Source: Siphonodentalium dalli
Lineage: Eukaryota; Mollusca; Scaphopoda; Gadilida; Siphonodentaliidae
DNA length: 64,000 nt
Reading direction: 5' to 3'
Assembly (NCBI GenBank): GCA_032622095.1
Contig: CP136062.1
Coordinates: forward strand, 131,709,282-131,773,281
The position numbers were made by a program, and so were the translations under genes. The notes below the pieces were generated by a model, which had not been told where the DNA came from, did no database searches, and worked only from the letters and a program-made list of their open reading frames with translations. Of the stretch, positions 12,039-23,479 are shown one piece after another (position 1 is the first letter of the stretch; each line of letters begins with the position of its first letter).

Positions 12039-12044
12039 GTAACT
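12039..12044. other. Left target-site duplication of palindrome B
   Basis: GTAACT lies directly outside the terminal CACAGGGG. The identical hexamer lies directly outside the right terminus at 16482-16487. Confidence 0.85.
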
Positions 12045-12702
12045 CACAGGGGCCTGTAACGCGCTCCGCTGTCCGCCCCCCTTTTTGCACTGCCCATATA
12101 CGCCGCTCTCTATACGCGCCTTCTTCGCGTTAATGGAACATTATATAGACAAGGGGCTCTGTAGAAATTCAACGTTTCACCATCGCTCAGGAGTCGCACA
12201 AATTTAGCCCATTCACCCCAGTAATGATAACGATATATACACGGATGGATCGGCAAAGAATTCATCTTTCAATAAATACCACAAACTCCCATCAGAAACA
12301 TTCATACACGTTGCATTTGATTAAATTTTAACCACCGAATATTGTCTCCGGAGAGTGTCTTTTTCCGATTTGATCCGGCTCAGTAGCAATGGACGCCACT
12401 CGTCTCTAAATTCACCACCCATACAGTTTACTATCATTAATAATCGGTCAAACGATCAACTAAATATCTGGAACTTAGTTATTTTTTGTCGGATAATAAT
12501 TTATTTACTCATACAAATCAACACATTGTCAGTAATCAATTTCTATAGAGGAGAAATCTGTCGATAATTCCAACTTTTTTTTATTTTTTTAACAAGTCGC
12601 ACGGCCCCTCATTAAAATATTCATTGTGAAATGACCTCGATTAGAATACTGGACGCTGATTGGCTGTTCTACTATTTTCATTTTAGTAACCGCGAAGTTT
12701 AA

Positions 12703-13171
12703 AGGTACTCAACCCGATAAAACTCCTCTCAATTACTATTTCAATGGCTTCGGGGGTCAAAAATATTTGATTCGAGTCGAGGAAGTCACCCATCAAAGCT
12801 CAGATTTGTTAGATATCGATTTTAGAAATCTATTATTTTTCATTATCGGGAATTCTTTCTGGCCCAGTACGTAGTCAATTATTACCACTTGATTATAAAG
12901 TTATCCATCCTTGTCTGTTTGAATAGAATTTTGGCGTAAAATCTCGAGCATGTTACCAAATTGACGGCAGTTATAAGTACTCATCTCGAGAACATAAGAA
13001 TTTTCAAAAATCAATATCTAATAACTCTGAGCTTTGTTTGATGGGTTCCTCGACTCGAATCAAATATTTTTTACCCCCAAAGCCAAAGAAATAGTAATAT
13101 AGGACCCTCTGATCGGATTGTTGTTGTTGGAATCTGTTGAGATGGGGACCCTCTTTACGGGTTGAGTACCT
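12703..13171. mobile_element. TTAA foldback MITE, copy 1 (469 bp)
   Basis: Starts AGGTACTCAACCCG and ends with the inverted complement, between TTAA at 12699-12702 and 13172-13175. The mirror arm of palindrome B, near 15820, retains an empty site with a single TTAA, which directly defines insertion and duplication. The two halves of the element resemble each other inverted (both contain TTTGATTCGAGTCGAGGAA), so the whole element is a loose hairpin. TTAA duplication is typical of piggyBac-type transposition. Confidence 0.9.
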
Positions 13172-13914
13172 TTAAAATCGATGCAATATTGACATGTCGA
13201 ACTCGTGGTCAGCATGATAAATTTGTAAAAATAATGTCGTTCAAAGCTATTAACTGGTAATTTCGTAACCATTGCAACAAAAACTAATTGCATAGGGTGA
13301 ATTTTATGTTGTAAATCGAATATGTATGTTTTACAACTCAACTTAGAAGAACATTCCAGTGAAATATAAGAACTAAATTGTCAAATATAAAGACATTTTT
13401 TTTTTATAGAAGTTTTAATAAACCATTCAATAGCCACAGTAGCTGTCTGGCAATGCCAGGTTTAAACATTGAAACAAAAACGAAATATATATACAGTATA
13501 ACAAGCATTATGGGAGGACTTTTTCACTGCATTACTTATCTGATACTGAAAATTGATGAAATAATTGAATCAATTTCAAGAGGTTGTGCACAAATATAAT
13601 TTTACTCTGAGGCCAAATTAAAAATTATTATGCCACGATTCCATGCTCTGTTGCCCCCCCCCCCCCCCCCCCACACTTTGCATGACCCATAACTTATCGT
13701 TTTTTGTGTGACAAAGTTACCCAGATTCCTAAAATTGTGGTGAAGTTATACCCAGGAACTTTCAACGCACTCCCTAGTTCCTGCACTGCCCCTATATACA
13801 CCATCCCAATATACGCGCCTGCCTTAATTTTCGTTAATAGTTGTATATATACTGAATACCTGTGCTCCAGTAATAATATGTTATATGAGTATGATCACTT
13901 CAAACTTGGCAAAA

Positions 13915-14104
13915 CCACAGGGTCCTGTATTAATATGCTCGGCTGCCTACCCCCTTTGCACTGCCCCTATATATGCCACTTCTATATACGCGCCTGCTTC
14001 ATATTAATGGTACTAACGTGAAGCAGGCGCATATATAGAAGCGGCATAGGAGCAGTGCAAATGGGGGGTGTGCAGGGGCCGGAGCGAATTACAGGCCCCT
14101 GTGG
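13915..14104. mobile_element. Small hairpin element of the palindrome B family, left arm copy
   Basis: Terminal CCACAGGG and CCCCTGTGG, with GCAAAA at 13909-13914 and 14105-14110 as the duplicated target. The 190-bp element folds completely on itself. About 90 bp of each end resembles the outer ends of palindrome B (shared TTTGCACTGCCC and TACGCGCCT words), so it is a short relative that inserted into the larger one. Confidence 0.8.
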
Positions 14105-14417
14105 GCAAAATTGAGCAGTAAATTTCCCTCATTCACTTTTAAATCCCTTCCATATTGTAGATTTTATTAACAAACCTGGGTCCTGGGTAACTTTATCACA
14201 ATTTCACAACAAAAAATGGTGAGAATGGTGACAAATTCAGCTATAGTAGGGCTACTACATGTATAATATGTTGTAAAGAAGGCATGTGTATAGGGATGGC
14301 ACATACATTTAAGGGCAGTTTGGGGGGGGGTCTGCAGAGCACATTACCCATGTGGTATCAATATATTGATCTTCTTTTTGTTTGCCCTCTCTCTTGAATG
14401 AAGAACAGTATTTCCCA

Positions 14418-14586
14418 CAGCAAGGACTGAACACTGAAACAAATTTTTCCAACAACTTTTTGGCAAGAGTATCTCTCTATAATTTGTCCTAAAGCCTACA
14501 ATTTAACTCATAAATGTAGTTAAATGCATCCTGCATTCACATACCATACATGACATGAACAAAAGAAAAACAACTCCATGATTTGC
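14418..14586. other. Loop of palindrome B
   Basis: Non-palindromic spacer between the arms. The arms end at TTTCCC on the left and restart at GGGAAATACTG on the right. No gene or motif recognised. Confidence 0.7.
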
Positions 14587-14903
14587 GGGAAATACTGTTC
14601 TTCATTCAAGAGAGAGGGCAAACAAAAAGAAGATCAATATATTGATACCACATGGGTAATGTGCTCTGCAGACCCCCCCCCCCCCCAAACTGCCCTTAAA
14701 TGTATGTGCCATCCCTATACACATGCCTTCTTTACAACATATTATACATGTAGTAGCCCTAATATAGCTGAATTTGTCACCATTCTCACCATTTTTTGTT
14801 GTGAAATTGTGATAAAGTTACCCAGATCCCAGGTTTGTTAATAAAATCTACAATATGGAAGGGATTTAAAAGTGAATGAGGAAAATTTACTGCTCAATTT
14901 TGC

Positions 14904-15092
14904 CCACAGGGGCCTGTAATTCGCTCCGGCCCCTGCACACCCCCATTTGCACTGCTCCTATGCCGCTTCTATATATGCGCCTGCTTCACGTTAGTACCAT
15001 TAATATGAAGCAGGCGCGTATATAGAAGTGGCATATATAGGGGCAGTGCAAAGGGGGTAGGCAGCCGAGCATATTAATACAGGACCCTGTGG
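14904..15092. mobile_element. Small hairpin element, mirrored copy in right arm
   Basis: Mirror image of 13915-14104, flanked by TTTTGC on both sides. Its presence in both arms shows that it inserted before the arms were duplicated. Confidence 0.8.
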
Positions 15093-16481
15093 TTTTGCCA
15101 AGTTTGAAGTGATCATACTCATATAACATATTATTACTGGAGCACAGGTATTCAGTATATATACAACTATTAACGAAAATTAAGGCAGGCGCGTATATTG
15201 GGATGGTGTATATAGGGGCAGTGCAGGAACTAGGGAGTGCGTTGAAAGTTCCTGGGTATAACTTCACCACAATTTTAGGAATCTGGGTAACTTTGTCACA
15301 CAAAAAACGATAAGTTATGGGTCATGCAAAGTGGGGGGGGGGGGGCAACAGAGCATGGAATCGTGGCATAATAATTTTTAATTTGGCCTCAGAGTAAAAT
15401 TATATTTGTGCACAACCTCTTGAAATTGATTCAATTATTTCATCAATTTTCAGCTCAGATAAGTAATGCAGTGAAAAAGTCCTCCAATAATGCTTGTTAT
15501 ACTGTATATATATTTCGTTTTTGTTTCAATGTTTAAACCTGGCATTGCCAGACAGCTACTGTGGCTATTGAATGGTTTATTAAAACTTCTATAAAAAAAA
15601 AATGTCTTTATATTTGACAATATAGTTCTTATATTTCACTGGAATGTTCTTCTAAGTTGAGTTGTAAAACATACATATTCGATTTACAACATAAAATTCA
15701 CCCTATGCAATTAGTTTTTGTTGCAATGGTTACGAAATTACCAGTTAATAGCTTTGAACGACATTATTTTTTACAAATTTATCATGCTGACCACGAGTTC
15801 GACATGTCAATATTGCATCGATTTTAAACTTCGCGGTTACTAAAATGAAAATAGTAGAACAGCCAATCAGCGTCCAGTATTCTAATCGAGGTCATTTCAC
15901 AATGAATATTTAAATGAGGGGCCGTGCGACTTGTTAAAAAAATTAAAAAAAGTTGGAATTATCGACAGATTTCTCCTCTATAGAAATTGATTACTGACAA
16001 TGTGTTGATTTGTATGAGTAAATAAATTATTAGCCGACAAGAAATAACTAAGTTCCAGATATTTAGTTGATCGTTTGACCGATTATTAATGATAGTAAAC
16101 TGTATGGGTGGTGAATTTAGAGACGAGTGGCGTCCATTGCTACTGAGCCGGATCAAATCGGAAAAAGACACTCTCCGGAGACAATATTCGGTGGTTAAAA
16201 TTTAATCAAATGCAACGTGTATGAATGTTTCTGATGGGAGTTTGTGGTATTTATTGAAAGATGAATTCTTTGCCGATCCATCCGTGTATATATCGTTATC
16301 ATTACTGGGGTGAATGGGCTAAATTTGTGCGACTCCCGAGCGATGGTGAAACGTTGAATTTCTACAGAGCCCCTTGTCTATATAATGTTCCATTAACGCG
16401 AAGAAGGCGCGTATAGAGAGCGGCGTATATGGGCAGTGCAAAAATGGGGGCGGACAGCGGAGCGCGTTACAGGCCCCTGTG

Positions 16482-16487
16482 GTAACT
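16482..16487. other. Right target-site duplication of palindrome B
   Basis: GTAACT directly after the terminal CCCCTGTG. Identical to 12039-12044. Confidence 0.85.
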
Positions 16488-16552
16488 GGATACTAATAAG
16501 CAAACTTATATGTCAGTCAATATGCCTTCAATGTGATTATTATCATTGAGAT

Positions 16553-16628
16553 GGTACACCATTAAGCGCTTCGAGCTACACCAGAGATGAAGCGCTATGT
16601 AAATGCTATATATTATTATTATTATTAT
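16553..16628 (+). repeat. SINE/LINE-like 3' tail with ATT microsatellite
   Basis: GCGCTTCGAGCTACACCAGA followed by AAGCGCTATGTAAATGC and a run of ATT triplets. This kind of ending is typical of short retroposon tails in invertebrates and fishes (family knowledge). The 5' part is not recognisable. Confidence 0.5.
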
Positions 16629-18650
16629 ACTTCCATGTTTTAACATGGAAGTATATTGTAATTCTTCTGGCTTTTATTATTTTTTTCTTCTTATTATTCC
16701 AAAAACATGCCTTAATCTCGGGAACGGCTGAACCGATTCACCCGATTTTTTCGGTTTCAGTATATAACTTTGGAAGTTCTAGTAAAATGGCCTATTGAGA
16801 ATTTCGTCCGACCTTGACCTTCGGAGTTATCGCCATTTTCCTTATTTTTGGGGAGTTTTCGCGCCACTAAAATGACTTGCAAAATCGATGTTTGATTTCT
16901 TATATCTTCGAAAGGGCTTGGCCAATTGATTTGAAATTTCGAACCTTCATAGTCGTTGAGCATACGCAGTCGATGCACAAATAGGAAATTTCGTCTGACC
17001 TTGACCTTTGGAAACAACGCTCTTTATCTGTTTTATTATTTTTCCAGTATCTCCTCCGAAACGGCTTGAGATATCGAGTTCGGACTTTTTTCATTATTTG
17101 CGCACTTATGTGTGTTATGTACCACCGATAAATGATAGGGTTCGCAATTCCGGTTTAAAAGTTTGCTACTGGTCGAAGGATAAACAAAGCTCTTTATAGG
17201 AAATCCAGAAGGGCTTGAGATGTCGAGTTGGGACTTTTTGCATGATGTGCAGCAAACTCTGCGCTCTCTAATGATATATATAGTTAACGGATTTCACTTC
17301 CGATTTGGGAGAACGGGCGTGTGGGTATGTATCTTAAAACTATATTGGCACAGATTTTGATGAAATTTGGTGGACAAATCTTTAGTTGCCGCTGACCACT
17401 ATTCCACTCAGATTTTTACAATCGGACGTAAACTTCTCGAGTTATGGCTGCTTAAAAACCTGATTTTTATGGGGTTTTCGGACCCCTAGAATGAATTGCA
17501 AAATCGATGTTTGGTTTCTTATATCGTCGAAACAGCGTGGCCAATTGATTTGAAATTTTGTACCTACATAGCCTTTGAGCAGACGCAGTCGATTAACAAA
17601 TAAGGAATTTCGTCTGACCTTGACATTTGGAAACAACGCTCTTTATCTGTTTTATTGTTGGTAACTTAACTCCGCCTAAACGGCTTGATATATCGGGTTC
17701 GGACATTTTTCGTTATTTGCGCATGTACATGTGTTATAAACCACCGAAAAATGATTGGGGTCGCTCTTCCGGTTAAAAAGTTGACTCTGGGTCGAATAAT
17801 AAAAGAACGCTCTTTATACGAAATCCAGAATAGCTTGATATATTGAGTTGGGAAATTTTGCGTTATGTGCATCAAACTGTGCGCTGTATAAAGATATATA
17901 TAGTTAACGGATTTCACTTCCGGTTTGGGAGAACGGGCGTGTGGGTATGTATCTCAAACCTGTTTTGGCGCATATTTTTATGACATTTGGTGAATATAAT
18001 CTCTAGATGCCGCTGATCACTGTCCCACTCGAATTTTTTTAATCGGACTTAAACTTCTGGAGTTATGGCTGCTTAAAAACCTGAATTTGTTGGGGTTTTC
18101 GCGCCACCAGAATAACTTGCAAATCGAGGTTTGATTTCTTATATCGTCAAAACGGCTCGGCCAATTGAATCAAAGTTTAGTATCTACATTGCCATTGAGC
18201 ATACGCAGTCGATGGACTAATAGGGAATTTCGTCTGACCTTGACCTTAGGAAAGAACGCTCTTTATATGTGTTATTATTGTTAACGTATCTCCTCCGAAA
18301 CGGCTTGAGATATCTGGTTCGGACTTTTTCCATTATTTGCGCCTTTATATGTGTTATACAATACTGAAAAATGATAGGGGTCGCTCTTCCGGTTTAAAAA
18401 TTGACTTCTTGTCGAAGAATAAAAAACGCTCTTTATACGGAATCCAGAACGGCTTGAGATATTGAGTTGGGACTTTTTGCATTATGTGCAACAAACTCTG
18501 CGCTCTATAATGATAAATAATGGTTTGGGAGAAATGGCGTGTTGGTATGTATCTCAAAATGTCTTTGGTGCAGATCTTGATGGAATTTGGTGGATAGAAT
18601 CTGTGGTTGCCGAGTATTACTATGATATATAGTATCACCATACTCACATG
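16629..18650. repeat. Three-copy tandem of about 621-bp units
   Basis: Anchor AACTTGCAAAATCGATGTTTG variants lie near 16870, 17491 and 18112, and the anchor GGCGTGTGGGTATGTATCT near 17312, 17932 and 18532. This gives a period of 620-621 bp with about 15-20% divergence by eye. The block starts with the short palindrome TTCCATGTTTTAACATGGAA, and ACATGGAAGTAT recurs near 18703. Open frames inside are frame-shadowed repeat sequence. Confidence 0.8.
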
Positions 18651-19860
18651 AGTCTACTGACAACTTACGCTTTATCGGATGACACAATTTCTGTCATTTG
18701 CGAACATGGAAGTATCGAAATTGCTGTGCAATTTCAGTTTCATTCTAGTTCTTCTTATTTAGTAGAGTCGCTTATTTTGGGCTCCCGGCCAGTATATGGT
18801 CTCTACTTCAGACAAAATATTTTTAGACCCCCTGGGGTCGCGACTGGGTGGTCTTATGACGTCACAAATATGGCCGCCATGCTAATTTTCTTAAATTCGC
18901 TATTTTTGTATTTCATGATAAAAATATAATTTTGATATAAAATATATGACAATCATTTTGTACAGTGTACCGAGTAACGCCATGTTATATTTTTATATAA
19001 TAATTTGTCCTCTCGATCAAAGATGGCCGCCAAAATGGCGACCGGAAGTGGGTCCGTTGATGATTTTCCGCACATGTCGTCTACATCATTTCCGATTGTA
19101 TCGAACTGGTGACGATTATGAAATATACTTCTCTTTAATCTTGATAACATGTCACTTAGTCATCACAATAGTTGATTTATTGGATCATAACCTTGATTTT
19201 CTGCTCCAAATGCGATGTTTTGAAGGAAGTGGTATGAATTTTCGCCAAGATATACATTTTTATTTTCTAAGTATTTATTTAAAGAAAATTAGAATAATCG
19301 ATGATGGAAATGTACAGGATCATTACATAAGCTATATACATCTAACTGGATTCAGAAACTGTCAACTTTATTCAAGATGGCTTTCAAGATGGCGGCCAAA
19401 ATACGATAATGCGCAAATTTTACCCTCTTTCACCCTATTACGTTTCTGTCATGTAGAAGGTGACTGCTGTGGACTAATTTGCTTCTTCCAAATGAATAAT
19501 CGACAGTTTATGACACATTCCTATTAGTTGTCTTATCGCAATTACTCGAAATGTGAGTTCATATGACAATTATTTTCCAAATAAGCATCGTGAAAATTCG
19601 CCAAACATTATATTTGTTGTATACGTCATGTCCATACGTAATAAGTCCAGCACAGGCGAACGATATCTCGGTGTTAGATATGTTAATTAATGCACTCCAG
19701 TTTAGATAATCCAAAGTTATTAATATCTTATCGTAGTCGAGATGGCCGCCAATGTGGCGGAAATATCGAAATTTTACATTAAAATACATAGATTTCCGCA
19801 ATATATCGCATGCAGCCTGTAAGAATGACACATATGCATATCATTATCATACATGGGCTT
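18651..19860. repeat. Repeat segment with recurring YY1-like ATGGCCGCC words
   Basis: ATGGCCGCC or its complement appears near 18872, 19023, 19388 and 19742 in otherwise AT-rich diverged sequence. A 193-codon open frame (18946-19527) spans part of this, but its translation is rich in I, L, Y and H, has no domain-like pattern and crosses these repeats, so I do not call a gene. Confidence 0.4.
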
Positions 19861-20515
19861 TCGGTGAGAACATACCATTTACTATATAAAACCGAAATAT
19901 ATGTTCAAGCACGTTAAGTATATGTACGTCACTGTGCCAAACTCGATTCTGATATTATATAAATATTTTCATCGAGATCAACATGATATGTGGAGAGAAT
20001 AGTGAAGTTGCCAACTGCATGTGCTGTCAGCTAACAGCGCTCAAATGATGCACGTGGTCGCCATACGTTCGTTCACATCGAAAACGGTTGAGTATATATG
20101 TTTAATAAAGTAATTTATAGTAGGATATAAACATATTTGTGCACAACTTTCCCCCATAACACGTGCTTCGATTCCACATGCTTCGATCCAACTTGGGACA
20201 CAGATACCGAGTTGCCCACGCATTTTCCATTTGGACGGACACCGAAATTGACACATAATGCTCCAGATATGAGTAGTCATATCTCATGATGTTAGTTACA
20301 TTGTCATTAATATGTTGTAAAGATCAAAGATGCCGTCGGGCAGCTGTGCCCTTGATGTAACAATGTTGAAATTATAGACTAATACATGCAGTACAGATTG
20401 TTACACCGAGTTATCATAATTATCCGATTCTTGTTGCTTACGTTTGAAATGGTCATACAATTCATGCATGTCACGGCCGCGGTGACTAGGTGACGCACAT
20501 ATGTTGGCAACACAT
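19861..20515. other. No feature recognised
   Basis: Mixed sequence without a supported gene or repeat structure. Confidence 0.4.
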
Positions 20516-20635
20516 GAATAATTTCATTACCGAAAATACGGTATTTTTAGTTTTGATTCGGTACGGTAAAAATGGTATTATGCTGATACCGATATCGCAC
20601 GGTAAATACCGAGTACCGCCCATCTCTAGTGGGGG
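20516..20635. repeat. ACCG/CGGTA-rich dispersed repeat
   Basis: Recurring ACGGTA, CGGTACGGTA and ACCGATATCG words, ending CCGCCCATCTCTAGTGG. This is the style of a hAT-type MITE end, but no second terminus was found. Confidence 0.35.
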
Positions 20636-20791
20636 GCTAATTTTGTGATTGTTATCCACACTCTGGAAGTTTGCTGAAACTTAGTTTCTGTAACATTAGA
20701 ATTCCTTCTTTTTAGGAACCGCCGGCGGTCCATCATGCATTCCTATTTTTATATTGTATGTATGTTTGGCTATTCATAACACTGAAGTTAA

Positions 20792-21260
20792 AGGTACTCA
20801 ACCCGTAAAGAGGGTCCCCATCTCAACAGATTCCAACAACAACAATCCGATCAGAGGGTCCTATATTACTATTTCTTTGGCTTTGGGGGTAAAAAATATT
20901 TGATTCGAGTCGAGGAACCCATCAAACAAAGCTCAGAGTTATTAGATATTGATTTTTCAAATTTGTTATGTTCTCGAGATTAGTACTAATAACTGCCGTA
21001 ATCTGCTCTGGATGTGTACTCAAAATCTATTCAAACAGACAAGGATGAATAACTCTAAAATCAAGTGGTAATTTTAACGCAATTTTTACTGAGTTCTGGG
21101 CCAGATAGTATTCCCGATAATGAAAAATAATAGATTTCTAAGATCGATATCTAACAAATCTGAGCTTTGATGGGTGACTTCCTCGACTCGAATCAAATAT
21201 TTTTGACCCCCGAAGCCATTGAAACAGTAATTGAGAGGAGTTTTATCGGGTTGAGTACCT
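20792..21260. mobile_element. TTAA foldback MITE, copy 2 (469 bp, inverted)
   Basis: Exactly 469 bp between TTAA at 20788-20791 and 21261-21264. Begins AGGTACTCAACCCGTAAAG, the reverse complement of the right end of the copy at 12703-13171, so it lies in the opposite orientation. Confidence 0.9.
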
Positions 21261-21264
21261 TTAA

Positions 21265-21774
21265 TGGCTACGTTCGTTCTAATGAACTCACAATTATTAT
21301 AACCTTGACATCGCCGAGTGCTAATCGCCGATTCCGATTATCGGAAAATAACTATATCACTATATATATTAGAGAGAATTTCGTAAATCCCCGATATAAT
21401 GTTTCTCTTATACTTCACATCCATTGTTCCTCACACATTTTGAGCGTGTTGTCACTCTTATGGGACTAGCTATTCGATTTTTGACAAACTTGGGACATAC
21501 ATTCTACTAATATGTTTCACGACTAAGCATTGTTTGTGTATATCTCAAGGTTGTAAGAATTTGGAACTATTTGATCTATATATGACTGCATTCGCATACG
21601 GCCTGATGGAAATGCTTCAGAATTTGAACCACTCAGAAAAATCAAGATATTTCAAAAAAGCTCAACTTGGATTTTAGGGGACTTTCGCCATGTTGTCCAT
21701 GAAAAACTTAGCTTTCCACGATTTTCTTTTCCCTAGTGAAACCTAAATTTGGCCTTATTATCAACACATAGCCT
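21265..21774. other. No feature recognised
   Basis: AT-rich sequence without a supported gene or repeat. Confidence 0.4.
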
Positions 21775-21994
21775 CTTGAATTTAGAGTTATCCATCTTCA
21801 TCTGCCATTTGGTCCAATTCTGTCGCTCATCGACTGATATTGAGTCTCGATGGTAAAAATTAATAGTTTTCAAAAAATTCATATCTAATAACTCTGAGCT
21901 ATGATAGGTGGGTTCCTTGACTCGATTCAAATAGTTTTTACCCCAAATTCAAATAAATAGTAAACGAGGGGGCGCTTAATCAGATTATGCATCT
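21775..21994. mobile_element. Diverged right part of a TTAA-type element
   Basis: Shares GAGTTATCCATCTTCATC and the CCTTGACTCGATTCAAATA core with the variant at 26290-26675. Ends AGATTATGCATC then TTTAA. The left terminus was not found, so it is probably truncated. Confidence 0.55.
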
Positions 21995-22109
21995 TTAAAA
22001 TGCACAGAAAAGTTCAAAACAGATATGGAAAGAGCCATTAACAGTCATACCAGCCTAAAGTCAAATACATTAAACACAATCATGGTTTCTAGTTCTTTAC
22101 TTCCCACTT

Positions 22110-22335
22110 AACCCTTTCATGACTGGAGTTTCTTGAAATTTTGTGAAAACCCTGTGCGAGTGCATTCTTTTATACATGTACATAGTGTGTTTCACATATA
22201 TAAGAGAATACATTAGCCTAACACTATTTAACTTGAGCCAATAAATTATATGATATATGCTAGGCTCCCCATGAAACTGCACTGGCACAGGGTTTTTCAT
22301 ACCGTTCCAGCGCAGCTCCCGTCATGAAAGGGTTA
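22110..22335. mobile_element. TIR-bounded MITE of about 226 bp
   Basis: AACCCTTTCATGAC at the left end and GTCATGAAAGGGTT at the right. A second inverted pair (AAACCCTGTGC and CACAGGGTTT) lies inside. No coding capacity. Confidence 0.7.
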
Positions 22336-23479
22336 TTCATTATGATAGCATGTGTTCTTATCGATCAAGGCATATAACAAATTTTATTTTTTTTAGTCAT
22401 GACATCAGTATTAAATACCTTTGATTCACACTTGATCAAGTAGAGATGATTTCACAAGTTGTTTAGCATCTGGTAGTTCCCCCCCACCCCCCAGCGAAAA
22501 AAAACTAAAGAAATAATTTAATAAAAGTATCACCGCCTCTCTTCTGTTTTTTGCCTGTCATTGCTTTCACTCCCGGTGGGCATATATTTGATGTCAGACA
22601 GAACTGTGCCCGATATACCACAAGAAAGGTCATAAAAAACTAGAAAGAAAACCCCAATGTGGCATATTATTAGTGCGGTATTCGCCCTGTATTAAATTGT
22701 TGAAAACTGCGATCAGAGTAAGAAATCTTCTCAGATACTAACACATTTTCGGAGCGAATCAGCGCGCGGAGTCTCATGGAATTATATTCGGAGGAAATCG
22801 GAACCACCCGAATAACGACGATCGGCTGGCACGCACGACTGGGAGAACAGCCAAAACAAAGGCCGGCATGTCGATAACGAAAGTAGATTCAACAAAAAGA
22901 GAAAAAAACAAACAAAATAATAGGGGGCCTATCATAGTTTTTGCATTCAAGTTTTCTAAGTAAAATGTCGACAATTATTTGGCAACTAACAAAGTTTTCA
23001 CAATCTGTATATATATTTATATATATATGGATTTTTTGCAAATTTAGGAGAGAATGAGTACGGTACGTATTCACAGTGTGCAAAAGACGATTGGCACACC
23101 TCCGAAATTATCCAGGTTCACCAATAATAAACAAATCTGGGAATTCTGCCTTCTAATCTAACGTCAACATATTTGGCCGAATACAAGGTGAAGTTATCTC
23201 CATGCGAATTATTGACTTCTGTAAATGTAAATTATAAGCAATATTTCAATAATATTTGACATCACAATAGACCAATCGTGCTGAGCTAGATCGATTGGTC
23301 TTCCTGGCACTGTTGTAAGAGATTTCTTGGATATTGAAATTTTGTTTGCTTGAAGATTTGTTCAAATTTATGATGAATATACCAGCAAAAAATTATACAT
23401 TGTCTTTCAGTAGTTTCAAAATTGTCTTTCATTAGTTTCAAAATGAATAAGAATAATATTTTTACAAAAAAATGGTTGT
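22336..23479. other. No gene recognised; one short hairpin
   Basis: Mostly ordinary sequence. A small inverted repeat GACCAATCG...CGATTGGTC sits at about 23272-23300. Nothing supports coding. Confidence 0.4.

Larger units (their letters stand above)
12045..16481. mobile_element. Palindromic foldback element B
   Basis: The termini CACAGGGGCCTGTAACGCGC and its reverse complement are flanked by GTAACT on both sides. Arms run about 12045-14417 and 14587-16481, around a unique loop of about 165 bp. Arms differ by scattered substitutions, small indels and a 469-bp element present only on the left. Mirrored frames of 105 codons (13704-14021 plus; 14986-15303 minus) and 70 codons (12355-12567 plus; 15959-16171 minus) exist, but they lie in terminal-repeat-like and AT-rich sequence and have no recognisable domain. 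I treat the element as non-coding and non-autonomous. A 6-bp duplication is known for Polinton and for some Dada elements. Family is unassigned. Confidence 0.85.

Noticed and set aside
13704-15303. Mirrored 105-codon frames in palindrome B as a conserved protein
   Set aside because: They are identical only because the arms mirror each other. The frame runs through terminal-repeat-like sequence of the element and has no domain.
18946-19527. 193-codon open frame as a gene
   Set aside because: Longest frame outside palindrome A, but the translation has no domain-like pattern, crosses dispersed repeats and has no promoter or polyadenylation context.
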